Source: Firmicutes bacterium UBA7523
GTDB lineage: Bacteria > Bacillota > Dethiobacteria > Dethiobacterales > Dethiobacteraceae
Assembly (NCBI GenBank): GCA_002479415.1
Contig: DLMZ01000057.1
Span: 500-20,066 of the forward strand
DNA length: 19,567 bases
Reading direction: 5' to 3'
The notes under the pieces were generated by a model, which ran no database searches, was not told the origin of the DNA, and saw only the letters and a program-made list of their open reading frames with translations. A program made the translations under genes and the position numbers. Of this stretch, positions 1-6,526 are shown one piece after another. Every line of letters starts with the position of its first letter. The stretch's first letter is position 1.

Positions 1-100
1 TGGCAAACTGCCTGAATAACTCGGCAACTTCGTCAGCCACTTCAACGAAAAATACCGATTTATAATACGGGTAATAATCCCGCAAGTTGATTTTTGTCAT
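1..100 (-). CDS. Sigma-70-like ICE regulatory protein, N-terminus only
   Basis: The gene runs off the left edge, so only 33 codons are visible. The protein begins MTKINLRDYYPYYKSVFFVE, then continues with an acidic VADEVAEL stretch. This matches, from memory, the start of the small sigma-70 region-4-like proteins found in Tn916/Tn1549-type conjugative elements, where the rest of the protein carries a DNA-binding helix-turn-helix. The start ATG (98-100) is preceded by a GGGGGT ribosome binding site about 8 nt upstream. The DNA-binding part lies outside the window, so the family call rests on the N-terminal motif only. In such elements this gene usually sits near the regulatory or excision end, which would place the window inside an ICE. 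Confidence 0.7.
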   Translation of the reverse strand, partial: MTKINLRDYYPYYKSVFFVEVADEVAELFRQFA

Positions 101-241
101 ATATAAACCCCCGTTTCGATTTCTTTGAAAAAACCAAAACGGAAGGAGGGGACCGGCAGCCTGCACTTTCCATTAAATGCTTGTCCGCCTTTAAGGCATA
201 CCAATTAAGGCCGGATTCAAGTGGACATTTGCATAAACGCC

Positions 242-289
242 CAAATAAATAAAAACAGCCGAATTTACTTAATTTCGTAAACTCGGCTG
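242..289 (-). terminator. Rho-independent terminator, minus strand
   Basis: Arms 256-267 and 278-289 form a 12-bp stem with a 10-nt loop. As minus-strand RNA the single A/C mismatch becomes a G-U pair. A T-rich tract (255 down to 242 on the minus strand, TTTTTATTTATTTT) follows directly. It would stop transcription coming from the remnant region above before it reaches the sigma-like gene at 1-100. Confidence 0.75.
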
Positions 290-1085
290 CAAAAGCTATG
301 CGACGAAACAGTAGTCTGCCCGGCGAATCGTCATCGCTGCATTTAAGTGTTTGTCTTTTATGAATGGTGATATGGACCATAGTATATAGTAATTGCCTTG
401 TCTATGTTGGGGGACTGTATGTTAAACTACCGCATACGATATCAGATCCAACAAACAGGCAGCTCCCGCACAATCACAGGTTCACCTAAACTTAGCAGCG
501 TTGTCGCCAAATCTTCCCCCGGAAGCTTCTAGCAACCCCTGCCAACACTGGCTTTTAATCTTTCAATAAAGCAGAAATTTATCAGATACCCGAGATTTTT
601 GTCGAACAACAAAAAAACACACCCGCAGGCGTGCTTCATTTTTAGGGCATGACGTCCTCTCCTTATTCATTTGTAAACTATAATTTCTCACTACGTGGAA
701 CCGGGCAGTTGACTTTTTGTTATGTTCATCCTGGCATCGAAGGCATGGCATCCCAGTTCTGGCTGCTTTCATGTCCTTTAATGTGTGCTTCTTCTTTTTC
801 ATGTGCTGCTATGTCCTTCCGATAGTCTGTTTACAGCTATTTGATAACGTATCTTTTCAGCGTTTTACATCATTTATTAAGATTCAGCGGGATTCTCTTT
901 TCTTTGCCAATACCTTTCCAGCTTAAAATATCTACTGAACCCTTTTAACATGTATTAACATTCCTTCCCTGGCATATTTCGTCAAGAAGGTGTGCTTCTC
1001 CTCCATCCAAATTCCGACAATGTTCTACATATGATTTTAGTATAGTATGAAATTATAAATTCCGGGAATACAGACTCATGATATT
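290..1085. other. Gene-poor stretch with decayed coding fragments
   Basis: I see no intact gene here. Three short minus-strand stretches look like leftovers of proteins. (1) About 442-571 reads KLPGEDLATTLLSLGEPVIV and then RELPVCWI, with a TAG just before this part and a stop after it. (2) 563-802 is an open frame of 79 codons beginning MKKKKHTLKDMKAARTGMPC, with a GGAAGGA site upstream, but a terminator hairpin lies inside its last third. (3) About 940-1050 reads YVEHCRNLDGGEAHLLDEIC with no start codon. I do not recognise any of them. The pattern fits an accessory zone where genes have been replaced and eroded. Confidence 0.4.
605..633 (-). terminator. Rho-independent terminator, minus strand
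   Basis: On the minus strand, arms CACGCC and GGTGTG (plus-strand positions 628-633 and 618-623) close a TGCG loop, with one G-U pair. Seven T residues (617-611) follow directly, then GTTGTT. The gene that once fed into it is not clear; the nearest upstream open frame (563-802) overlaps it. Confidence 0.7.
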
Positions 1086-1119
1086 TTCAAAAAAATTAAA
1101 AAGTCACGCAGTGCGTGAC
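1086..1119 (-). terminator. Probable terminator of the BREX operon
   Basis: The inverted repeat 1103-1110 / 1112-1119 (GTCACGCA and TGCGTGAC) is followed on the minus strand by a T-rich tract, TTTTTAATTTTTTT (1102 to 1089). No other T-tailed hairpin was found between the desulfurase stop (1467) and this point, so I take it as the end of the operon transcript. The arms meet with one base between them, so the real hairpin would open a few pairs to form a loop. Confidence 0.65.
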
Positions 1120-1130
1120 CAATTTAACTA

Positions 1131-1161
1131 TTGATTTGGTACGCACTGCGTACCAAATCAA
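1131..1161. repeat. Palindrome with 15-bp arms
   Basis: Arms 1131-1145 and 1147-1161 are perfect inverted complements around one central C. The inner part, ACGCA-N-TGCGT, is the same as in the terminator hairpin at 1103-1119, so the two elements share a core. It has no T-tract of its own. It could be an RNA stem at the operon's 3' end or a protein-binding site. Confidence 0.75.
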
Positions 1162-1184
1162 ATTCCCTCGAATTCGAGGGAATT
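1161..1184. repeat. Perfect 24-bp palindrome
   Basis: Positions 1161-1184 read the same on both strands, with a GAATTC centre. Each half contains TTCGAGGGAA or its complement, which is the core of the three direct repeats at 1384-1562. It touches the 15-bp-arm palindrome directly, so three inverted repeats lie end to end over about 80 bp. Confidence 0.8.
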
Positions 1185-1257
1185 AGGAGATGTCACTTTA
1201 TTCTTTTTACTTTGTTTTACCAATATCCACAGCCACTTCTCTGCCATTTCTCTCACT

Positions 1258-1362
1258 CTATTTTTTAACCCTTTCCAGTCTCAAAATACACTCAACGTGG
1301 AACGAACCGTTCATATTGATGTCCAGACTGTAGCTTACCATGTATCCGTCGAAGGAAAACGT
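1258..1362 (-). pseudogene. Short orphan coding fragment
   Basis: A 34-codon stretch between two TAG stops reads TFSFDGYMVSYSLDINMNGS and continues FHVECILRLERVKK. It has no plausible start codon with a ribosome binding site at its beginning. The amino-acid pattern alternates like a real beta-strand C-terminal segment, so I read it as the tail of a lost gene. I do not recognise the family. Confidence 0.3.
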
Positions 1363-1383
1363 CTACCCCGTTTTACAGCATTT

Positions 1384-1562
1384 GCTCGTTCGCGGGAATA
1401 CGTCAATGCTTATAGGTTGAGTGGTCAATAAGGATGTTTTTCCGTATGTAAAATGGCATGATAGGCTCACCCTGATGTCTGATCTGTATTTTCCGTTTTG
1501 TCCGTTCGAGGGAATAGGTAAATAGTGGATTTTATGGGGGTAGTCTGTTCGGGGGAACAAGT
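1384..1562. repeat. Three 20-bp direct repeats, TTCGNGGGAA core
   Basis: Copies lie at 1384-1403, 1500-1519 and 1543-1562. All share GTTCG, one variable base, GGGAA, then Y-A-N-GT. Each is also a small imperfect inverted repeat (TTC/GAA around GNGG). Read on the minus strand they encode FPRT peptides. The last two lie inside the C-terminal tail of the desulfurase reading frame, and the first lies beyond its stop. A fourth core copy sits in the palindrome at 1161-1184. Confidence 0.65.
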
Positions 1563-2729
1563 CGGATATGCAAAATACGTAGCAACTATTTTACGGTTTT
1601 TAATTATCTTAGCGTAAGCATCACAAACAGTTGTTACGACAGTACCCACTTCATCCATATAGTTATATTTACCATATGAAATGCGAATAGCCGACTTTGC
1701 TTGTTGCTCAGTTAATCCTAGCGCAATAAGCACATGCGACGGTTCATCTTTGCCGGAATTGCAGGCCGAACTTGTGGATACACAAACTCCTTTTAAATCA
1801 AGGAGATGCATAAGAGATTCTCCGGAAACATTATCAAAGCCAAGATTTACCGTGCCTGGTAGTCGGTTCTCATAATCGCCATTAACCCTCACAGAGGGAA
1901 TTTTTTCTTTTATTCCCTTTACCGTTTCCTCAATCATCGAGCTTAATACCTTTGATCTTGCAGCCATTTCACTGATGCTTTCCTCAATGGCATAACCCGC
2001 CGCGACTATTCCGGCAACATTCTCTGTTCCGGCACGAAGCCCGCGTTCCTGTTCGCCACCGAACACCAATGGCAATAACCCTAATCCTGCCTGCTTGTAT
2101 AGAATTCCCGTGCCTTTCGCTCCATTGAACTTATGGGCAGAAGCAGTCAAGAAATCGACTTGCAAGTCATTAACATCGACAGGAATATGCCCCACTGCTT
2201 GCACGGCATCGGTATGAAAAAGAATACCTTTGCCTTTTAAAAGTCGGCCTATCTCTTCAATCGGCTGTACTGTTCCAATTTCATTGTTGGCAAGCATAAT
2301 TGAAACCAGCCTTGTGTTTGAGTTGATAGCTGCTTCAATATCTTCAACTGATACCCGTCCTGCATGATCGATGGGTAGAAAAGAAACTTTTACGCCACCC
2401 TGTTCAAGCGCATGGCAAGCGTTAAGAACAGAATGGTGTTCTATTGAAGAAGTAATAATATGCATCGGCTCGTTGCGATAAATATCCGCAACACATCGAA
2501 GCACCCAACTATTTGCTTCCGAACCACCGGAGGTGAATGTTATTTCTGACGGATCTGCACCGATAGCCGCCGCTAACTGTTTACGGGACTGTTCAATTGC
2601 ACGTTTAGCTTTTGCTCCAAGTGAATACTGGCTGGAGGCATTGCCGTATTGTTCGCGCAGATAAGGCATCATCATTTCAAAGGCTCTATCTGATATTCTC
2701 GTTGTTGCGGCATTGTCAGCGTAAATCAT
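1467..2729 (-). CDS. Cysteine desulfurase (NifS/IscS/DndA-like)
   Basis: This is a PLP enzyme that takes sulfur from L-cysteine as a persulfide and hands it to an acceptor. I chose ATG 2729 (MIYADNAATT) because AGGAGGTGAG lies 3 nt upstream; starts further upstream lack this. In the 420-residue protein, the EHHS motif is at 97-100, the PLP lysine is K200 in SAHK, and the persulfide cysteine is C323 in SSACNSG. Class I aminotransferase-V folds usually end near residue 380-390. Here about 40 further residues (TYFAYPTCSPEQ to QTSG) run into the FPRT-encoding repeats and look like read-through into former non-coding DNA. It is the last gene of the BREX run, 11 nt after the small Cys-rich gene. 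I infer that it supplies sulfur to BrxP, as DndA does to DndC. A housekeeping role such as Fe-S or tRNA thiolation is possible but less likely here. Confidence 0.9.
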   Translation of the reverse strand: MIYADNAATTRISDRAFEMMMPYLREQYGNASSQYSLGAKAKRAIEQSRKQLAAAIGADPSEITFTSGGSEANSWVLRCVADIYRNEPMHIITSSIEHHSVLNACHALEQGGVKVSFLPIDHAGRVSVEDIEAAINSNTRLVSIMLANNEIGTVQPIEEIGRLLKGKGILFHTDAVQAVGHIPVDVNDLQVDFLTASAHKFNGAKGTGILYKQAGLGLLPLVFGGEQERGLRAGTENVAGIVAAGYAIEESISEMAARSKVLSSMIEETVKGIKEKIPSVRVNGDYENRLPGTVNLGFDNVSGESLMHLLDLKGVCVSTSSACNSGKDEPSHVLIALGLTEQQAKSAIRISYGKYNYMDEVGTVVTTVCDAYAKIIKNRKIVATYFAYPTCSPEQTTPIKSTIYLFPRTDKTENTDQTSG

Positions 2730-2740
2730 GATCTCACCTC

Positions 2741-2941
2741 CTAAAGAAACAACGTGCAACCTTGGTCTTTGAATTCGCTTATCTTTGCATAAAGGTCCTC
2801 CACGGAGACATCAAGGTGAGCTGCAAGGCAGTCAATACAAAAAAACCGTGAAAGATTTTTATCCAATAACTTTCTATTAAGTCCAACGGCGTTCTTATCA
2901 AGTTTTCTCTCGCACACACAGCATTTGGCTACTTTTCCCAT
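2741..2941 (-). CDS. Small cysteine-rich protein, putative metal binder
   Basis: This is a 66-residue protein starting MGKVAKCCVCERKLDKNAVG. Cysteines come as a CCVC cluster near the N-terminus and a FCIDC pair in the middle, a layout that suggests a four-cysteine zinc site (zinc-ribbon-like). One more Cys lies near the C-terminus (GCTLFL). I chose the start at 2941 because its ATG overlaps the brxL stop as TAATG and has AGGTGGG about 6 nt upstream; an ATG 12 nt earlier lacks this. The tight coupling to brxL and the desulfurase says the three are made together. It could be a sulfur-carrier partner of the desulfurase or a DNA-binding accessory. I do not recognise the family, and the function is inference. 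Confidence 0.75.
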   Translation of the reverse strand: MGKVAKCCVCERKLDKNAVGLNRKLLDKNLSRFFCIDCLAAHLDVSVEDLYAKISEFKDQGCTLFL

Positions 2942-4449
2942 TACAAATCCCACCTCACCGTGTATGTAGAGAAGCCGAGATTTCCATCAGGAAACATACC
3001 CGGATTAACGAATCTCATCTGCTTCAAGACCGTCTCCTGCATACTCTTGGCGGGGGTCAGACAATACTTATCAAACTCCTGTTTGAATTTCTGAGTTCGG
3101 ATAAGAGGACTATCTGCGTGCGGGAAAAACAACTTCAAGTAAGCCGTACAAAGACGGAAAATGGCTTCTTTTTCACGCCCAGATGTATCCCCTGTAGCGG
3201 CTTTGACATCCACAAGTTCCTCTACCATTCCCCGATACTTCATCGTTTCAGGTGTACTGCGTAAGAGGTGCATAATCTCTGTGAAGTATTCCGAGTTCAA
3301 TGCCCAGTCATTTATAAACATCCGTGGGGAAAGTGCAGGGACAAATTGTCCAGGTACAAAGCCGTGGATTCTTTGTAGCAAGGCGCTATCACGGAAAATC
3401 GGGTTGATGTCGCCAATCATATCTTTGTCGCTATCCATATTCTCGTATGCAATGTTGCCAAGAAAAACTATGCCCGCTTCTCCATCTATGCGAGTGCCGC
3501 CTACGGTTACATAGCCATCTTCCATATATCCTTTGAGTATGCCCGCCATTTCTTTGTCGTTGGCGAACTCAATGGATTTAATCTCGTCAATGGCAATAAA
3601 ATCATTGCAGGTAACCAGACCTTTGGCTCGCGCTCCGGGGCGGCGGTCTATAAACAGCATAGTGCGGCTTACCTGACCGCCGGTGAGCAGCCAGCCATAC
3701 TTGCTGATTTTGCCGAACATATACGACTTGCCCGTTTGTTGCGGTGCAAGTTCGATAAGGTTCACCCGTGGCTGAATGAACGGCAGCAACCGCGTCAGCA
3801 TCGTGTGCTTCGCTTTCCAAGTGTCACGTTCTATCCAACCCTTACGGGCAAAGCCGTCCGGGTTATAGTCGATTGCGCCGAGCAGAATTCCCATCCATTC
3901 TTCAACTTCAAAATGGGTTCTTGCCTCACGAAAATCATCGAGACTAACCTTATACGGGCAAAAATTTTTGAAATCAAGCAGGGTGAATCGACCATTTTTC
4001 TTGCCGCCTTCCGGTGGCATATAGCCAAGTTTAATCAGACCCCACCCTCCGGCTTCACCGATGAGTTCGTCTTTGATTCTGTTCCACACATAGTCCTCGA
4101 TGATGGTGTGGGAGTGCGAGAAACCGAGCGAGGGTATCTCAAAGCTGTAATAGTTCGAGTTGGAGTTAAAAGACACATTGACCTTGGCGAGGAATGGGCG
4201 CGTTTCACCCATCGTCCTTGCCTCATCTTCAAGTCGCTCCTTTTCGCTGCGAGGCGGGATAATCGTCGCAACGTAGTCGCTAAGCGAATCTATGTTGTCC
4301 ACAGTCCCGTCAGCACCGGTTCTGCGTTTCAGAATCCAGTCGCGCAAGAAAGCTTCTATCTTAGCCGCCTTGAACAGCGACATAACGGACGGGTCTTTGA
4401 AAACTGTAGTAGAGGGGAAATATTCCCTCAATTTGTTAACATCGTACAT
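2941..4449 (-). CDS. brxL: BrxL-like AAA+ ATPase, no Lon domain visible
   Basis: BrxL is the Lon-like AAA protein of BREX systems, thought to act on DNA as a ring. In this 502-residue protein the Walker A is APQQTGKS at 235-242 and the Walker B is FIAIDEI at 284-290. The stretch WLLTGGQVSRTMLF (253-266) corresponds to the SGGQ segment that follows Walker A in BrxL. The N-terminal 200 residues match the BrxL-type region (NSNSNYYSFEIPSLG, EEWMGILLGAIDYNP). Family members from type 1 BREX are, as I recall, about 650-700 residues and end in a Lon protease-like domain. This one stops soon after the AAA part and I see no Ser-Lys protease segment. The ATG has GGGAGGGAG about 8 nt upstream and lies 14 nt after pglZ. 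It overlaps the next gene by one base. Confidence 0.85.
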   Translation of the reverse strand: MYDVNKLREYFPSTTVFKDPSVMSLFKAAKIEAFLRDWILKRRTGADGTVDNIDSLSDYVATIIPPRSEKERLEDEARTMGETRPFLAKVNVSFNSNSNYYSFEIPSLGFSHSHTIIEDYVWNRIKDELIGEAGGWGLIKLGYMPPEGGKKNGRFTLLDFKNFCPYKVSLDDFREARTHFEVEEWMGILLGAIDYNPDGFARKGWIERDTWKAKHTMLTRLLPFIQPRVNLIELAPQQTGKSYMFGKISKYGWLLTGGQVSRTMLFIDRRPGARAKGLVTCNDFIAIDEIKSIEFANDKEMAGILKGYMEDGYVTVGGTRIDGEAGIVFLGNIAYENMDSDKDMIGDINPIFRDSALLQRIHGFVPGQFVPALSPRMFINDWALNSEYFTEIMHLLRSTPETMKYRGMVEELVDVKAATGDTSGREKEAIFRLCTAYLKLFFPHADSPLIRTQKFKQEFDKYCLTPAKSMQETVLKQMRFVNPGMFPDGNLGFSTYTVRWDL

Positions 4450-4463
4450 CTATTTCTCCCTCC

Positions 4464-6524
4464 CTAAATGAGACCTTCAAATTCATCGACCACATCGGCG
4501 GTAGTCTTTCTGCCTAGTTGTTTCGGGACTTCCGCTACGGCGTTTCTCGTAAACACCACGATGGGAACAAGCCGCTCCTCAAGCGTCGCACCGCCGTGCA
4601 GTTCATAGAGTTTGCCACCCTTTTTCGGCAATCTGTTATACCCTCGTACAATCCAATATGTTTTTTTCGTTTCTGGAAAATATTCTTGTTCTAATTCTGG
4701 CGGACGGGTGGCTCCATGCGGGGCAAGTGAATACCGCCAATCGTCCGGCTGTCCATCCCACGGCAAGGTCATGCCTTTGCCCTCGTTATGGGCGATTACG
4801 GCAAGTCGAGAAGCACCATGGTCGGCTGTCACGACAACGCGGTTAAATTGGGTGAGCCCATCGGCAATACGGTTCATAATCTCGGTTTCAAATACCCGCA
4901 GGGTTTCCGCAAAATTCCGCTCTGGTATGGAGGCCTCGTGCTTTGACGCTCCGTGATGAACGATATTATCAATACTTTTTATTTCAGGCAATATCCGAGC
5001 CCCGTCCCACTTAATCGAATTAAATATGGTTTCGGTTGGCAGTTTGGCGGCTACGACAGCTTGTGACTCAATGTTCATACCACGACGTTTTGCCAATGCA
5101 AGCAATAGCGGCATGTATTCCGCACCCATTGCGTCGACTACGAGCAGTGCAACATCAGCTTGCGTTTGCAACTCAGCCAAAATAGCGTCGCGGTAGGGAT
5201 ATGTCTTTGGGACAACAAAGTCATAAGCTCGTTTTACAAAGCTGTCCGTTATGCTACCCGAAACCTTATGCCTGCGGTATTCCTTGAAATATGCAGTCGT
5301 TGCCGCATCCTCAAATTCAAAAGCGGAGGAAAAATAGTCTGCAAGGGTCGGAAACAGTTCTCCATATTCTTTGGGGAAATCATATGATAAGTCTTCTGTA
5401 GAAGCACGGCGCACTATCTCAACACGCTCCGCGTTTGTGCCGCAGTTAAGGAACTGCAGGGCATCGCCGGACTCCTTTGTTTGCCCGATGAACTCTACAA
5501 TCAGCGACTCATAATCTGAGTCGAACGCCTTTAGTGCTTCTGCTCGTTCCGCTGCGTACTTTTTTGCGTTCATATCAGAAAGAACCGCAATTGCCGAACC
5601 CACTACGTATTTCCATAGCAAGTTATCACGGGTAACGTCCTCAGATACGACTTTTGCGATAAATGAATCGCCCGGAAGCCGCCTCCGCAACAACCAAATA
5701 TGTGCCAGCCATAAGCTATCAGATGGCAGTTCAAGCGCACGTTTCAGTGCAAGGCGTGTGTTCATATTTCCGACACCGAACAGAGTCTCAAGATAAATCT
5801 CTGCACTTTGCCCGCTTTCAGCCGATTTTAAGAGCAATTGCTCTAATGTAGCATCGTCTAAATCGGCATCTAATCCATAATACCGCGTCGCGACATCGCG
5901 GGTTTCGCGGATAAACGAAACCGCATTCCCGATGCCCGCTTGCTTCTCAGTTAAGCCCGCCAATATAAGCGTATAGTTGCCGGATGGCTCATATGGACTC
6001 ATTTGACCAAGTAATTGTTTGTAGCCCATGATGCCATCGGACTTAACCCATTTATCTGAGTATGCTTGTATGCTGAGAGGGTCAAGTGCCTCATCGTTTC
6101 CATTCTCGATGGAAACGATGCTCAGAGATTCCTCGTATCGGGGTGCGAAGTTAGGCTTTCTGAGAGCAGACAGCAAATAATCTGCGTTTAGCGCTTTACC
6201 GTCAAGTCTGTTGCGAAGCTCAGACATAAACGCGGTTGCACTTTCGGCGTCGAGTAACGCCAAGTAAGCATCCAGCCCTACTACCAATGCGCGTCCGCTT
6301 AATGCTTGAATTCTGGAATCAACAGCACTCATCAGTGCATTTGGCATCGGTAAACTTGTGCCACTGTCAGGAAGACAGTCTGCCACTTTAATAACGGTTG
6401 CCCCACGACCTTTATGGTGGTTCACAACTTGTGCCGCCGTGGTGTTATTGGGGTACACAATGACGCGTGGTGCATTAGGTTTACTAAACGTAGCTTGAAA
6501 ATACCTGTTGAGTGTGTATGCCAT
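4464..6524 (-). CDS. pglZ: PglZ, BREX alkaline-phosphatase-superfamily protein
   Basis: PglZ is the protein common to all BREX types. It has a C-terminal alkaline-phosphatase-like domain and binds metal; its substrate is not settled. I start at ATG 6524 (MAYTLNRYFQATF), with GGGAGGG 6 nt upstream, rather than at a TTG 15 nt earlier that lies inside brxC. In this 686-residue protein the PglZ domain begins around residue 455. The metal-binding aspartate is D464 in LLVVDAMGAEY, the second metal motif is TADHGASR at 566-573, and HGGATLEERLVPIVV follows at about 643. The N-terminal 440 residues are mainly helical and not recognisable by motif. The gap to the brxC stop is 2 nt, so translation is probably coupled. 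Confidence 0.93.
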   Translation of the reverse strand: MAYTLNRYFQATFSKPNAPRVIVYPNNTTAAQVVNHHKGRGATVIKVADCLPDSGTSLPMPNALMSAVDSRIQALSGRALVVGLDAYLALLDAESATAFMSELRNRLDGKALNADYLLSALRKPNFAPRYEESLSIVSIENGNDEALDPLSIQAYSDKWVKSDGIMGYKQLLGQMSPYEPSGNYTLILAGLTEKQAGIGNAVSFIRETRDVATRYYGLDADLDDATLEQLLLKSAESGQSAEIYLETLFGVGNMNTRLALKRALELPSDSLWLAHIWLLRRRLPGDSFIAKVVSEDVTRDNLLWKYVVGSAIAVLSDMNAKKYAAERAEALKAFDSDYESLIVEFIGQTKESGDALQFLNCGTNAERVEIVRRASTEDLSYDFPKEYGELFPTLADYFSSAFEFEDAATTAYFKEYRRHKVSGSITDSFVKRAYDFVVPKTYPYRDAILAELQTQADVALLVVDAMGAEYMPLLLALAKRRGMNIESQAVVAAKLPTETIFNSIKWDGARILPEIKSIDNIVHHGASKHEASIPERNFAETLRVFETEIMNRIADGLTQFNRVVVTADHGASRLAVIAHNEGKGMTLPWDGQPDDWRYSLAPHGATRPPELEQEYFPETKKTYWIVRGYNRLPKKGGKLYELHGGATLEERLVPIVVFTRNAVAEVPKQLGRKTTADVVDEFEGLI

Positions 6525-6526
6525 CG

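Noticed and set aside
60..380. Minus-strand open frame of 106 codons
   Set aside because: It overlaps the start of the sigma-like gene in another frame and contains a strong terminator hairpin, so it is unlikely to be a gene.
1363..1560. Minus-strand frame of 65 codons with three FPRT motifs
   Set aside because: It overlaps the desulfurase tail in another frame, and its motifs come from the DNA repeats rather than from a conserved protein.
1384..1562. CRISPR-like array
   Set aside because: The repeats are only 20 bp, the spacing is uneven (116 and 43 bp from start to start), and no cas gene is present.
1384..1562. LexA/SOS boxes
   Set aside because: The Firmicutes box is GAAC-N4-GTTC. These sites have the opposite order (GTTC-N4-GAA), so they do not fit.
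3736..4467. Plus-strand open frame of 243 codons
   Set aside because: It lies wholly opposite brxL, whose Walker motifs and ribosome site are clear. The plus-strand product has no motif or supporting start.
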